Shown piece after piece: positions 1-33,576 of a stretch of 64,000 bases of DNA. The position numbers and the translations under genes were made by a program. How positions within the stretch are numbered: the stretch's first letter is position 1; every line of letters starts with the position of its first letter. The DNA is taken from NCBI GenBank assembly GCA_011800805.1, contig MPNW01000182.1:1-64000 (forward strand), written 5' to 3'. The notes beneath the pieces were generated by a model. That model worked only from the letters and a program-made list of their open reading frames with translations. It did not search any database and was not told where the DNA came from. The stretch comes from Hirudo medicinalis. Lineage: Eukaryota; Annelida; Clitellata; Hirudinida; Hirudinidae.

Positions 1-295
1 ATAATATAAGTAATACGTATTAAATGTACCTTGTAAGAGAGAGGAAAACACCTCCTTGTAATTCATGACGACGTACTCCAACATGCTTTCTTGCATGCTT
101 TTAATGTTCTTCCCAATCATATTGGTGTATATATGTTGTAAGTGTATATATTTTCCAATGTTCCTAATTTTGTAGCAGCCTACACATTCAATAAATAAAG
201 ATTGTTTATTTTATGAACAATTTTTACAAAGTGTTACTTTACAAAACAAAATTATAAAATTGTATTGTAAGTTATTGTAAGTTATATATATATTT
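1..295. other. A+T-rich DNA, no gene seen
   Basis: No open frame, RNA-like fold or recognisable repeat is visible. The right part is a run of TATATA-type sequence that ends at the 3' terminus of the LINE fragment starting near 296. Confidence 0.5.
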
Positions 296-1701
296 CGAAA
301 TTCTTGATGGAGCTTTCTGACAGGGATCTTCAGAGGATTAGCCCCTTCGATGAACGTTTCGGCCCTGAATCCTTACGCTCTCAGGGGCTGGGTCGCATCC
401 TGTGATCAGACGGATGACCCTGTCAGCTTGTTCTTCCTTCATATCAACATAATTTCGCAACATACCCTCAACAATCAACGGACTGTCCGCTCGATACAAA
501 CTAAGACAAAAACTTTTTACGTCCGAAATCGAAATTTTAAAAATCCGCGAGGGCTCTGCCTTCCGAGAAATAACACTAGAAACTCTATTGCAGCGCCTCC
601 AATATGCCGTTGGCGTTACAGTTGTCCAGGTGTCTCTTCTTTGACTCCCTTCTGATGCCCCCGTTGTTGTGGAATAAGCCAGGACCCTCCATATGACTAA
701 TACTCCATGCTTCACCTTGACTTTGAAGTCTTACTTCCGGTCCTTCGTCGTCCAAATCCAGTGAGATGCTGACTGCGGCCTCAGACAGTTCTTTGACGAA
801 ATGTTTTGTCTGTCTGCTGGAAAGGTCTATCGCTCTGAGAAAGGCGTACTTAGACCTGCCTACAAGTCCCCTAGCACCGACTTCGATGGCGAAAAGATGG
901 ACGCCATACCCTCTTGCCTGGAGATCCATTATGAGATCCAAGTACCGGTCGCTCTTCAAAGCATTGCTAAGATCCATCCTATCTTCCCATGAAGCGTCAA
1001 TTCAACCATGACGAAGGAGTCCGTCTCTGTTGACGCCAACACTAAGTCTGGCCGCTTGCCACTCTCTTGCAGCACCTTGTGCACAAATGCCTTTCGCCTT
1101 GAAGGTCTGCTGAGATTTCCCAATCTTTGGCTTTGGAAAGCAAGTCCCTTCTTTGCTTTTCGTTCTTTCCCTTGCGGTTTTGTGACAAGCCCCTCTCTTA
1201 AGAAGTATATTCTTCTAGCTGGCGCAGTTTCATTTGCCTGGGAGCATGCCGTCTTTGCCTCCTCGAGCACAAGACTTGATTGTGTCGCCTTGTGTAGCGC
1301 CCGTGGGCAAGAGTGTACGTGCATGACGAGAGCACGTGCCGGAGTGACTGGGAACATCCGCAGAGTCTGCAGCTGACATCTTGGACTTCTCCCACTTCTT
1401 CAAATTGGTTCGAGAAGGGATTACGTCCATATTCCCGTTTAAGGGAATGCATCATAAACCGATCCGATCATTATATGCCAAGCGGAGGGGAAACATTTTC
1501 CAAATGTCTTTCCATGTGACGGATCTTTGGAGGACCTCATCCCATGTTGTCCATTGGCCTTGCTGGCCTTGTTGCACTGCCAGAGCTATTCTTTCCGTTT
1601 CCATCTAGAGAGCTCCTTCTCTCTGGAATTATCGTGGCTGCTTTGGCTGGTTCAGCTTGATATGGACCATCTCTCAAAGTGGTTCCATCCGACTCCATGA
1701 C
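296..1701 (-). mobile_element. 3' half of a degenerate RLE-type non-LTR retrotransposon
   Basis: Read on the minus strand, this is the C-terminal coding half plus 3' end of a LINE closely related to the copy at 11379-13887. A zinc-knuckle pattern CxxC...H...C followed by an AHGRYT stretch lies near 1290-1370 in one frame. A KRPDLVL...VELT motif lies near 1000-1055 in another; this is the PD-(D/E)xK-like endonuclease signature of R2, R4 and HERO-type elements. The frames are broken by frameshifts and stops, so the copy is dead. The conserved 3' end, from the GGGGCTAATCC region to CAAGA.TTTCGAAA, is shared by both copies. Its upstream part continues at 2384-2850 beyond a solo LTR. The exact clade is not settled. 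Confidence 0.85.
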
Positions 1702-2383
1702 TGTCACGGATGTCTTCATCGGACAAGAACAATCTTGTATATTGTCAGTGACCTGACTTTTGAATATTTTTATATTCTATTTTTGTTCGCGGATGTATAT
1801 ATTAAGTACGTGATGAGGTTGCATGAGGTGATGTATTTTTACGCGTGATAGAACGATTCGATGACTTTCTGCATATTGATGAATCTAATTAACTCGATGT
1901 ATATATAAGTCGATATGCAGAGTTAGCTAGGATACAAGAAAGCGGCAGAAAGGTCACTCTCGTCTGGGTCCCTGCCCACGTTGGAATCCCTGGCAATGAG
2001 AAAGCTGATGCATTAGCAAAAGCCGCCACTACCAGGGAACAGATAGACCGCTGGATACNTTTAATTTAAATAGCTAATATTATTATGATATTATTATTTA
2101 ACCTCTTACAACTATTATTAATCTAATACTTATTATTTTCATTACAATAACTAACACTAATTAACAAGTCCAAATCATCTTAGTTACGCAACGGACTTTA
2201 ATCAAATAAATAAATAAATAAAGAGTTAGCTAGGAATGTTCTTAGAACGTGCAAGATAGATGGTTACTTCAGGTCGCTTGTTTTCATTAAAGCTTTTTCT
2301 TATAATATTTTAGAGTCGTTCAATTCTGTTAATTTTTGTTTGTTTCAAAGGCGTCGGGGACTCGATAGGGAACTTGCGTTACA
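1702..2383. mobile_element. Solo LTR inserted in the LINE, 5-bp target duplication
   Basis: The segment starts TGTCACGG and ends GCGTTACA, the TG...CA ends of an LTR, with near-matching inverted tips. It is flanked on both sides by ATGAC (1697-1701 and 2384-2388). The intact LINE copy near 12520-12530 shows the uninterrupted empty site (GATCGTCATGGAG). No internal retroviral-type coding region remains, so it is a solo LTR produced by LTR-LTR recombination. A TATATATAAG box near 1900-1910 could be its promoter, which would put it on the plus strand. Without the nested insertion it is about 380 bp. The family is unknown. Confidence 0.8.
1933..2221 (+). mobile_element. 5'-truncated LINE fragment with RNase H domain, nested in the LTR
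   Basis: Bases 1950-2054 encode the end of a retroelement RNase H domain: VWVPAHVGIPGNEKADALAK, the WVPxHxGIxGNExAD signature of I/Jockey-like LINEs that carry RNase H. About 160 bp of A+T-rich 3' UTR follows, then an (AAAT)n-type tail at 2205-2221. The segment is bracketed by a 14-bp direct repeat AGAGTTAGCTAGGA at 1919-1932 and 2222-2235, which is the expected target-site duplication. A single N at 2059 marks an unresolved base or gap. Only the terminal part of the element was inserted. Confidence 0.8.
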
Positions 2384-2850
2384 ATGACGATCAACTTGAA
2401 TGGGTCCTGTTATCTTCCCAAAGGCTAAAATTGACTTCTCTGACTTCTCGATCTCTTCTTGCGCTCTGAATTTCCGTCCAGAACGAAGTTGCAGCATAAC
2501 TTCGCGGACTCTGTTGTCTGTGAAGTTGTTGAGCGACCATTGTGTTCTGATTTTACTGATTTTGTATTCTTCAACAACGGACCTGAGCGGCAGCCTCAGT
2601 CGTGCGCTCCTACTGTAGAGAGCGATCGACGATATTGATGGTGGCAACCCCAACCAACTTTCTTGTGCATTGATTGATTTTCCTCTCCATTTCCTCAACC
2701 GACGGCAATCTCATTTTGTATATGGTGAGTGGCCAGAGCAGCCTTGGCAAGAGAACGAATTGCAAAAGCCACACACAGAATTTGCCCTGAAGAGGCGTTC
2801 TGACAATTGTATTCAATCCATCCGACATTTTGTTAACTGTGGCAGAGCCA
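2384..2850 (-). mobile_element. Upstream piece of the interrupted RLE-type LINE
   Basis: On the minus strand this matches 12080-12525 of the plus-strand copy: the region after the reverse transcriptase palm, with LPSVEEMERKINQ and FVLLPRLLWPLTIYKM. It is contiguous with 296-1701 once the LTR is removed. Similarity stops near 2850, the 5' truncation point. Several frameshifts separate the readable blocks. Confidence 0.8.
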
Positions 2851-5053
2851 AGATTTGGTTTAAGTATTTCTTACATTTACATAAATAAGTGAATTCCACT
2901 GAGGCATCAATTAGATGAAAAAATGCGATATGATTTCATCAAAACAAAAAAATCTGTTTTTATTCATGATATATTTTTAATTATTTATGAATTAAACCAA
3001 CAAGTGAACATATTAAAAACTTTCTGGCATTCTCATCCAGTTCATTTGTCATCCTCATCATTTGCTAAAATATCATAAAAAAAAAACACTTAACTGATGC
3101 AACATTTTTTTTAACAGCCATCTGGTATCTGATTTTTTTCACTCTAGGTAACGTTTTTTTTGTGGAGTTGTCATAAGTTAATTGCAATGATTTGTAATCA
3201 ATTTCTAATATTTTGGTATTCATTTTTAATTTTAATAATTATGCTTATGCAATTTAATATTTTATTGTTGATAGGTCAAGAGTGACTTCGAGCTTGTGAC
3301 GAGAGCTGTGCCTGTGGCTGCCTTTGACTAGGCTGCATACATGGCAATGGATGATGTCCCAAGAGCAGATTTGTATCTTTGACTTCATCTATGAGTCAGA
3401 ATGATCCAGTCATAAGACAGTCACTAAGCACTAATGATGCTTATCGTTTCTCGAAACAATTGGATTTCAATAAATAACGATAATAACAAAAACAAAGTGT
3501 TTATTTATAAAGTGCCAAAAGCTTGAGCATCAGAGGCACTCCATCCTTAGCTACTGCAGGAAGAGATGGGTCTTGAGATTAGCCTTGAAGATGAAAGTCA
3601 GATGAGGCACTAGTTTTGAGGTGACTCTATGCAAAGGGAATGATAAGACTGACTGCATGCTTGAAAATCTTCTCCCATGTGGGACCTCCTCCAAATTGTC
3701 TGCTTCAATAAACTGTTCCTTCCTCAAGTCAATAAATTCAAGAATTTGTTTAACATACTATGATAATCATCTTAGATGATTCGCGAGTCTAATGCTAATC
3801 AAATATTGGCGGACTAAAGGTTGATTGTGGCGCTCAACTTCACCAAAATTTAAGGGGCGGAATTGGTAAACATAAAATAAAGAACGTTAAGTGAAGAGTC
3901 GGTGTTTGACAGAATTAAATGCTGTTAGAATTGACGTCTTAGGGAGGCTGAGTTTTATGGCTAGGAGGTCAAAAAGTGCCATTCTTGACAAATTGACTTG
4001 TGTTCGTGAGGACGGCGTTTTAAATTTCGCATTCTTCGTTTGAGGTGCGTCTGCGTCCTAGTGTTGAGAGTTTTCGAAAGGAAGTATTGATCTTTCTCAC
4101 GCATTAAGACGGTAGTATTACTGCGTCTAACTCAACTGCAACTTTTGTAGCAACAAAACACGCTCAAGTGAGTAGCTTTCGTTAGTTTCAGAGACCACAT
4201 TCATTGATTTTAATAATTTTTGGCTGAGCCACCTGAGGATTTTAACTTTTAGCTCTGGCTGAACCAGAAAAATAACTTTTCAAGTTGTTTTACTCGATGG
4301 ATGAATCTTTCGTCACGCCTCCTGAGGTAGTTATAAACTCTTTGAATTTTATTTAGACACAGTGGAATAAATCATAAAATACGAGTCAACACTTGATGTA
4401 TAAAATGTTTTATGCCTACTAAAGATATAAGACTTTGTCAAAGGCAAAAACTAAACACTAAATGTAATATATTTGAGAAATTATTAAGATTTAAAATTTT
4501 GTTTGAACATGCTCCCACACTTAATGCCCTTTTTAAATCATGATTCCAGAGTTTTAATGATAATTTTGTAATATAAATATAAATATAAAAACCTGATAAA
4601 TATAAAACCTGAGCTTCAACCTGTTTTACTGCATTGAGTTTCTACTATTTCTGTTATTTCTTCACTTATTTGTTGTGAGTAGATCAGGTTGAGGTTTCAA
4701 ATTTCAAGCATAATTTTAATTTTAAAGTTTGTTAATTTCAGTGTGATGTTCATTTTATTTTTTATTTGTAGAATAATATTCAAACAAATATTTTGAAATT
4801 GAAAGTTTTGAAAGGCACAAATATTTCAAAGAAGAATATCTTTCACACAAAATAGTAACATTTTAATCCTTTTAATAAATAATAAATGAGTTTAAACATA
4901 TTACTTTAAATTTACAATTTATACTTATTAAACTAGTGTTGAGAGAGAAATAAATCATGAATTAAACAGAATCACTTTTTAATTGATATTATTTGAATTT
5001 GTTAAGCATTCAGTTAACCTTTTTTGTTCATGTAATTTAAACAAATTCCTCAG
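2851..5053. other. Non-coding stretch upstream of the HECT ligase
   Basis: Apart from the dispersed repeat at about 3490-3735, I see no convincing exon. The first exon of the ligase, encoding the N-terminus and first strands of its C2 domain, should lie here or further upstream, but no segment can be identified by eye. Confidence 0.4.
3490..3735 (-). repeat. Dispersed repeat with a CATCAGAGGCAC tip
   Basis: The left end (TTTATAAAGTGCC...GCATCAGAGGCAC) resembles the tips at 37312-37350 and, in opposite orientation, 9337-9368 and 23917-23957. The body has no open frame. It looks like a short interspersed or non-autonomous element of unknown class. Confidence 0.45.
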
Positions 5054-16648
<11,595 letters not shown>

Positions 16649-16876
16649 ATGACTTTGAGGCATGTTGTTCATGTTTCAGGGTCACAGTTGACTAAGTAAT
16701 TGTTCACTTATTACTTTCCTTACAAATTAATCTTTTAGACATGGTGCAACATTTTCTTGCAACCTGCTTCTATCGTGGTGCACTCGATGCCTTTGCATTT
16801 GATCATTTGCTGCTGGCATTACATGTCGAATCAGCTTTGTGTCATCATCATTTTAGTATTTTGCATCTGTTTATTC

Positions 16877-16913
16877 AATAAATATCGTTTCCATTCTTAT
16901 CGATTTGTTTATT
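16877..16913. terminator. Facing poly(A) signals between ligase and collagen
   Basis: AATAAA at 16877-16882 lies 229 bases after the ligase stop codon on the plus strand. TTTATT at 16908-16913 is AATAAA on the minus strand, downstream of the collagen stop (17191); another minus-strand AATAAA is at 17171-17176. The two 3' UTRs may overlap. Confidence 0.5.
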
Positions 16914-17190
16914 GAAGGCCACTTTTGATAGGCTGTGATAATGATTGCACTGAAATTAATTTGAATTGATAAGTGTTTAATAAATTCCAAGTGATTTTAC
17001 GGATTTTCTGTTGAAATAAAAATTACAAAAACATTAATCAACTTTCGTGACCAGCAATTTACAATGATGATGCTTATATAGAAAGAAAGAGAGTCAGATT
17101 AGAGCACACATCTCACAGATGTCTTAACTCACATCGACATAGAGGAGCATGGTACCTCACTTCGATATCTTTTATTATCAGTTCTTAAAT

Positions 17191-28428
<11,238 letters not shown>

Positions 28429-30124
28429 TGCGAGCGTTACTCGGATCACGCGGATCCGACGGCAGGTCTGGTTGAAATCTCCTGTGAAGAAAGTATTACC
28501 CAACTAATTTAGCAATATTCCCAGCAGGTTCATTCCAATATATCTCAACGTTTATCAATACTTGATCAATAATCCAGTGTCTGTTATAGTAATTAAAATA
28601 ATATTTAGTTACAGAATTATTTGTAAATAATAATAATTTGCTGACCAGCCGAGGGTACGCGTATAGTTCCCTGTTAATTCGTTCCCCTGTATAGCGCGCC
28701 AGACTAACAGCCCGCTCAAAAAGAGACACAGCTGTAAGTTGGTTTAGGAAAAGGAGCTTCGTGTCAAGTAGATGCATGAGACTGCTCTAAATGCCAGCAG
28801 CTGCCTCTTGCAAGACATTTTAGAGAGCTTAAGAGCTCGCCTTGAACTTGTTGAGTTAATCATTTCCGAAAGATGCGTCTCAGGCGAAAGCGCCTTTAGA
28901 CACGAAGGCTTGCTCATTACAGTTTGAACATTGCTTTCGTTCGATTTCATTAGATGTGAAAATCTAAAAATCTAAAATTTGAAAATATAATTTGATTTTA
29001 TGATTATCCAAAAGCTGTTGTTGAAATGAGCCACCAAACTGGAATTGAACCATTGAATCATTGATCTAATTTAATTAATAAAATTTGGCTAAATAATTTA
29101 ATAAAAACCATTCTGTGGGAATGATTTGATCAGCTTCAAATCAAGCCAAATAACGAATAAAGAATTATATTTATCTTCAATTGGCATCCTATAGCTACAT
29201 AACATTCATAAATTGCTTCGACTTTGTTTCATGGTGAAAAAAAGAATTTATTTAAAATGGCAAACTTTTCAAAGTTATGAAATACAGCATTTACAAAAAT
29301 CATAAAGAAAAAGCCTAAAAGTTAATTAAACATAAGGGATTCTGAAAGTCTACCAATCAAACAAAACTTATTCCTTGTTTTTATGAAAGCCACTTAACAA
29401 AAATAAAACTAAAAAAATATTCTTCTGAAATTTTAACAATATTTTAACAGTTAACAAATTTTGGGCTTTTATTAAAGAAAATAATGAAAATTAAGTTCAT
29501 TAGCTCAACGAGAATTAAACATTGTAATTTTAGGTTGCACATTTGCAAATGAACTTTGAACTTAAAAGCTTAAATAATCCACAACCCATCCTTCAATCTG
29601 CGATCTCTAGTTTGACCGCTGTATTCTGTCTTTAAATTGAATAATGAGAAATCAAGTAACTCTACATCTCTAACCCTTAACTTTTCTTTTATCTCAGCCA
29701 ATTAGCAGACAAAATTTCGATTTTATAGTCTGTGAATGATAAGCGATGGGTCTGTTTGAATGGGTCATGTCTACAATTAGGCTTATTTACAAACTACTCA
29801 GCTAACAGCACAAAGATAGTTTCTTTAAGTCAATTATCTTTCCTGCACTCCTAAGCTATTTTTTAAACGTACTAATATTACGCAATAAGTAGTTTTAGGT
29901 TCTTGGTACTACTCCACGGAGCTCACCTACAGGGATTCTCAGAGGAGTCCAAACGTTTCCGGCGCCATCGCATCCTCCCCAGTCGCCTGTAACGGCTATG
30001 AAAATTCTCGGTCAATTCTTCAAGCCGCAAAACGATAATGGCAAACTGAGGCTTATATTTTCATTGTAGCGGCAGTCGAGGGAAATTGTCAGAACTCGAT
30101 CATGAGGTTTAATTCGACTTTGAT

Positions 30125-30252
30125 GGACTAAGATGGCTCAGAGGGTAGCGTTCCTGCGTAAGACGGTAAAAAAAAAGCAACATTCATTAAGTGTTCGAAA
30201 CCCAGCTTGCACCACCACAAAGCGCCCCTGGGAGCCGGTGCTATATAAATGG
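30125..30252 (+). mobile_element. SINE family A, diverged copy
   Basis: It shows ATGGCTCAGAGGGTAGCG as a decayed A box, GTTCGAAACCC as the B box, then AGCGCCCCTGGGAGC and the tail GTGCTATATAAATGG. An (ACTT)n run follows at 30268-30283. Confidence 0.6.
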
Positions 30253-31270
30253 CTCTATGCAAATAAACTTACTTACTTACTTACTATGTAGATGATGAAT
30301 TCAGTTACGAAATAATCCATACAGCAACAACTCAATGGGAGCTTTTACAGTTTCTGAATAAAAATAAATTATCAATGTCGTACAGCTGTTTCAAACTTTT
30401 ATTGGAATGACATCTTAATTTCCATTTGTTAACTCTTTGCAATAGTTGAAACTCTCTGTTTAGATCTTCTTTATCACTACATTCAAAATAATTTTGTATT
30501 GATCTATTATTAATATTAAATAAATGCGAAGATGCGAGTCATAACTCTCAACATCATACTTTTAAATTAGTATTTGGCAGTGGTCCATTCGGTATTTGCG
30601 GTGGCACTGAATAGAACATTTTGATGAATCATTTTGAATAATTTTTATTATGTTAAAGAATGCGATTAAAGCATTGAACAACTCCAGTAGTTGCTCAAAA
30701 TAATAAGGGATCATAATGTGTAATAAATATTCACCATATTTTTCAATCATATTCGAGATAAAAAAAAATAGTGGAGAGGCAAATAATCTGGTCCATTCAA
30801 TACGAGTCTCCCCTACGCATAAAGTTGCGCTGCAGTTCAACATGCTTATAATAAAGTTATTTAAGAAGCTACAAAATAATTAGAAAATTAAAATTATTTA
30901 AATGATTTTATTTTATTGAATAACTTTAATATTGGACCAAAAGACTTCACTTACCACTCTATTCCTCTCGTCCTTAGTTTTACTCAAATTTAACCGGTGA
31001 ACTTCGACTTCATTTTGGAATAAATAAAATAACTAAATGAAGTTCACAAAAACCTTGATCATTAGCAGTAGAAAACAACCTAAATCCATTAAACAGATGT
31101 TACTGCATTTTCGAATGACCAAATACCAAGAATGTTCCAATTTAAAACATTGAAAGGTAAAGGTTCTTTCACACCGGGTGTTTTGAAACTTTCCTCATTG
31201 TCTGCTGTCTGCTGTCTGCTGGGAGATGTTCTCCAATGGTACATTAATTACATCAATTCTCTGCTTAAGT

Positions 31271-31368
31271 GACTGCTATTATTATTATGACTGCTATTAT
31301 TATTATGACTGCTATTATTATTATGACTGCTATTATTATTATGACTGCTATTATTATTATGACTGCTA
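31271..31368. repeat. 18-bp minisatellite, five units
   Basis: Five head-to-tail copies of GACTGCTATTATTATTAT (31271-31360) plus a partial sixth. The repeated-Ile/Met frame at 31269-31490 is a by-product. Confidence 0.9.
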
Positions 31369-32537
31369 CAGTTTTGGTTTTCTCTATTTCAGTTGTTTTT
31401 GATTTGCTTCTAATTTTTTTGGCGAATGTTTCTGCCGCTTCAGCATCCCGTACCGGAACATGTACAATAAAGAAATTAGTTAATTATTAAAATTTTATGT
31501 TATGGAGTGAAATTCATCGTGTACAGCTCAGCAGAGTACAACTCAGACGCAGTGGCGGACCGGAAGTAAATCTTTACCTGGAAATGTCAGTATAGGTGCG
31601 GCACTCATACATCGAAGTCATATTTTAGGCGAGTATGGGGCAAATGTCCGTGGGTGATTTTGTAAAATATTATTGTTCTATAAAGTTTTTAGATACACCA
31701 TTCTGTAGAGGAAATTAAATCCTTCAATTTAATTGGTTTACTTCTGATCTGCCATTTTGTTTGTCGCCGCAAACTGTAAAAATTTGTTTTTGATAGCATT
31801 GATGTAATTTCGGTTAGTTCATCTTTGCTAACTATTTATAATTTAACAATGTACATTGAAATTATAATTTTGTATTGCGTGAGGGAGGAGCCGGCAGTGA
31901 GAGGAGGAGCTGTGTTTTGTCACAAGTGATATGTTGTAATATTTTATAACTCTGAAAATAATATATTAATATTTTTAAGGACTATGATGAATAAAGGTAA
32001 GGCCAAAAACTCTTCTACGTGTAGTAAGTTAATCAGATCAAGGGACAATGAGGACAATTTTCTCAGAGCACAATAGTTTGAATTGAAATATATCACGATA
32101 TAATTGAGTCTCTTGAAGTCTGTAATTGGAGATGGCATTAATTCCTATAATTATTGGGTGGATATAGATAGGTTACAATTACATAGTGTGAAGCATCCCG
32201 ATGTCAGGAAAAGTCAGTATCTGTGCTAAACTCTCCATTATTACAGAGACATTTAATAAATCTTTAGTAGTAAGCTTTAAGCATAGGGAGAAAAAGCTTT
32301 GCATGTGCTCTAGTGGCTGTCAGATTAGGAGAGCATTTTGTGAAGACTTTATGACTAATTTCCTAAGTCCATAACAATCGCAGATGGCATTAAAGCTAGG
32401 ATTAATTATATTAAATTACTCAATCTGAAGCATTTACTAAGAGGGTTCGCAAAAATCTAATGTCCGGTAATATTCGGACAAAATATTTTTACAAAACTCT
32501 TTTCCGAAAATTAATAAACCTAAAATGTAAATGTGGC

Positions 32538-32647
32538 TCATTTGTATAGCGCCATGTGCAGAGCAGGCTGGGTTTCGAACACGACACACTACGACTGTTG
32601 CTATTGCCGCCGAATGCAGGAACGCAACCTATTCGACCAACCTGCAC
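32538..32647 (-). mobile_element. SINE family A, inverted copy
   Basis: On the minus strand: CGTGCAGGTTGGTCGAATAGG at the head, GTTTCGAAACCCAGCC around the B box, and a GCGCTATACAAATG tail. It lies about 60 bp from a family B SINE in the same orientation. Confidence 0.7.
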
Positions 32648-32699
32648 GATGAAGTTGTCTGCTGTTATTTATTAACGTCCGTTACATAACTGGATTATT

Positions 32700-32780
32700 A
32701 GGATGGTGCTCCCGCAATGGGATTCGAATCCGTGCTGCCATCGTGAGAGGAGACGTCTTAACCATTAGACCGCACCTGAA
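32700..32780 (-). mobile_element. SINE family B core, inverted copy
   Basis: On the minus strand: TGCGGTCTAATGGTTAAGACG, a GGATTCGAATCCC B box and GCGGGAGCACCATCCTAA. The tail (CCAGTTATGTAACGGACGTTAATAAA) matches the copy at 46779 and differs from those at 11144 and 24926, so there are two tail subfamilies. Confidence 0.7.
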
Positions 32781-33576
32781 TTTGTCTGGGTGGCAGCACC
32801 ACTTTTATTTTTTGAAATAAACAATGAGCTATGCTGGCATTATTTTGTTCGTTGTGAAAGCACGAGGTTAGAGTCAACGCTATAGGCCAATAGTTCGGCA
32901 TTTTTGAAACCTTTTACAAAATTTAGCTCCTCCCTCATTATGGCTCCTCCCCCCATGCATCCTTGTGGTTTGGGGCATTTAGAGCCAACTTTACAGTCTT
33001 ATAGAGGTAAGTTCATTTTTAAATTCAGTCTTAAAAATGATTCTGCAAGTAGTTATATGTATGTTCCAATCAAGAAAACATTCCATTCAGAGCAACTCTT
33101 CCCTACGTCAGTGGAGCTTCATGTGGGCCATTTAGCCTGTCCTGAGTCTCTCGTGTATGATCTTCCGTTGACTTGTAAGAGATCGTTAATTTAAGACTTG
33201 GAATTGGCAATACATATATTAGAAAATAAGTCTATTAAGCAAACACTTCAACTTCTGAAATGTAATTAATTAAGTTTCGAATAATAGGTGGATATGTTGT
33301 AATGCCAAAGTATAATTTTTATAACTTATAACATTAATTAATTAATATGAATCAGATATATTAAAATGTTATAAAACTTTTCATAACGCATAACGGCCAG
33401 CACTGCTGCTAGGATCACCTTATGCGGGTGAAAGGGGATGATGGTAGAGACCGGTATGTGACCCCAAGAAGTGTGGAAGTTTAGATATTTTAATCAGTGG
33501 TGAAGATACGCCTTCTTTCACCTGCATCAAACTGCTTAAATTCTCAACTTATCATCACTTCTGGTCTCTGTAAAAG

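Larger units (their letters stand above)
28429..33576. other. Intergenic region between collagen and desaturase
   Basis: The two genes are divergent. I see no conserved protein in this 5.1 kb; short open frames at 28496-28950 and 30562-30843 have no recognisable domain. It contains SINEs at 30125, 32538 and 32700 and an 18-bp minisatellite at 31271. The 5' UTR and promoter of the desaturase should be near 33380-33576, and those of the collagen just above 28428; no clear TATA box was assigned. Confidence 0.5.

Noticed and set aside
28496..28950. Minus frames just upstream of the collagen start
   Set aside because: They overlap in different frames, show no domain and probably lie in the collagen 5' flank.
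31551..32960. Possible transposon bounded by CAGTGGCGGA at 31551
   Set aside because: No matching inverted end could be found downstream.
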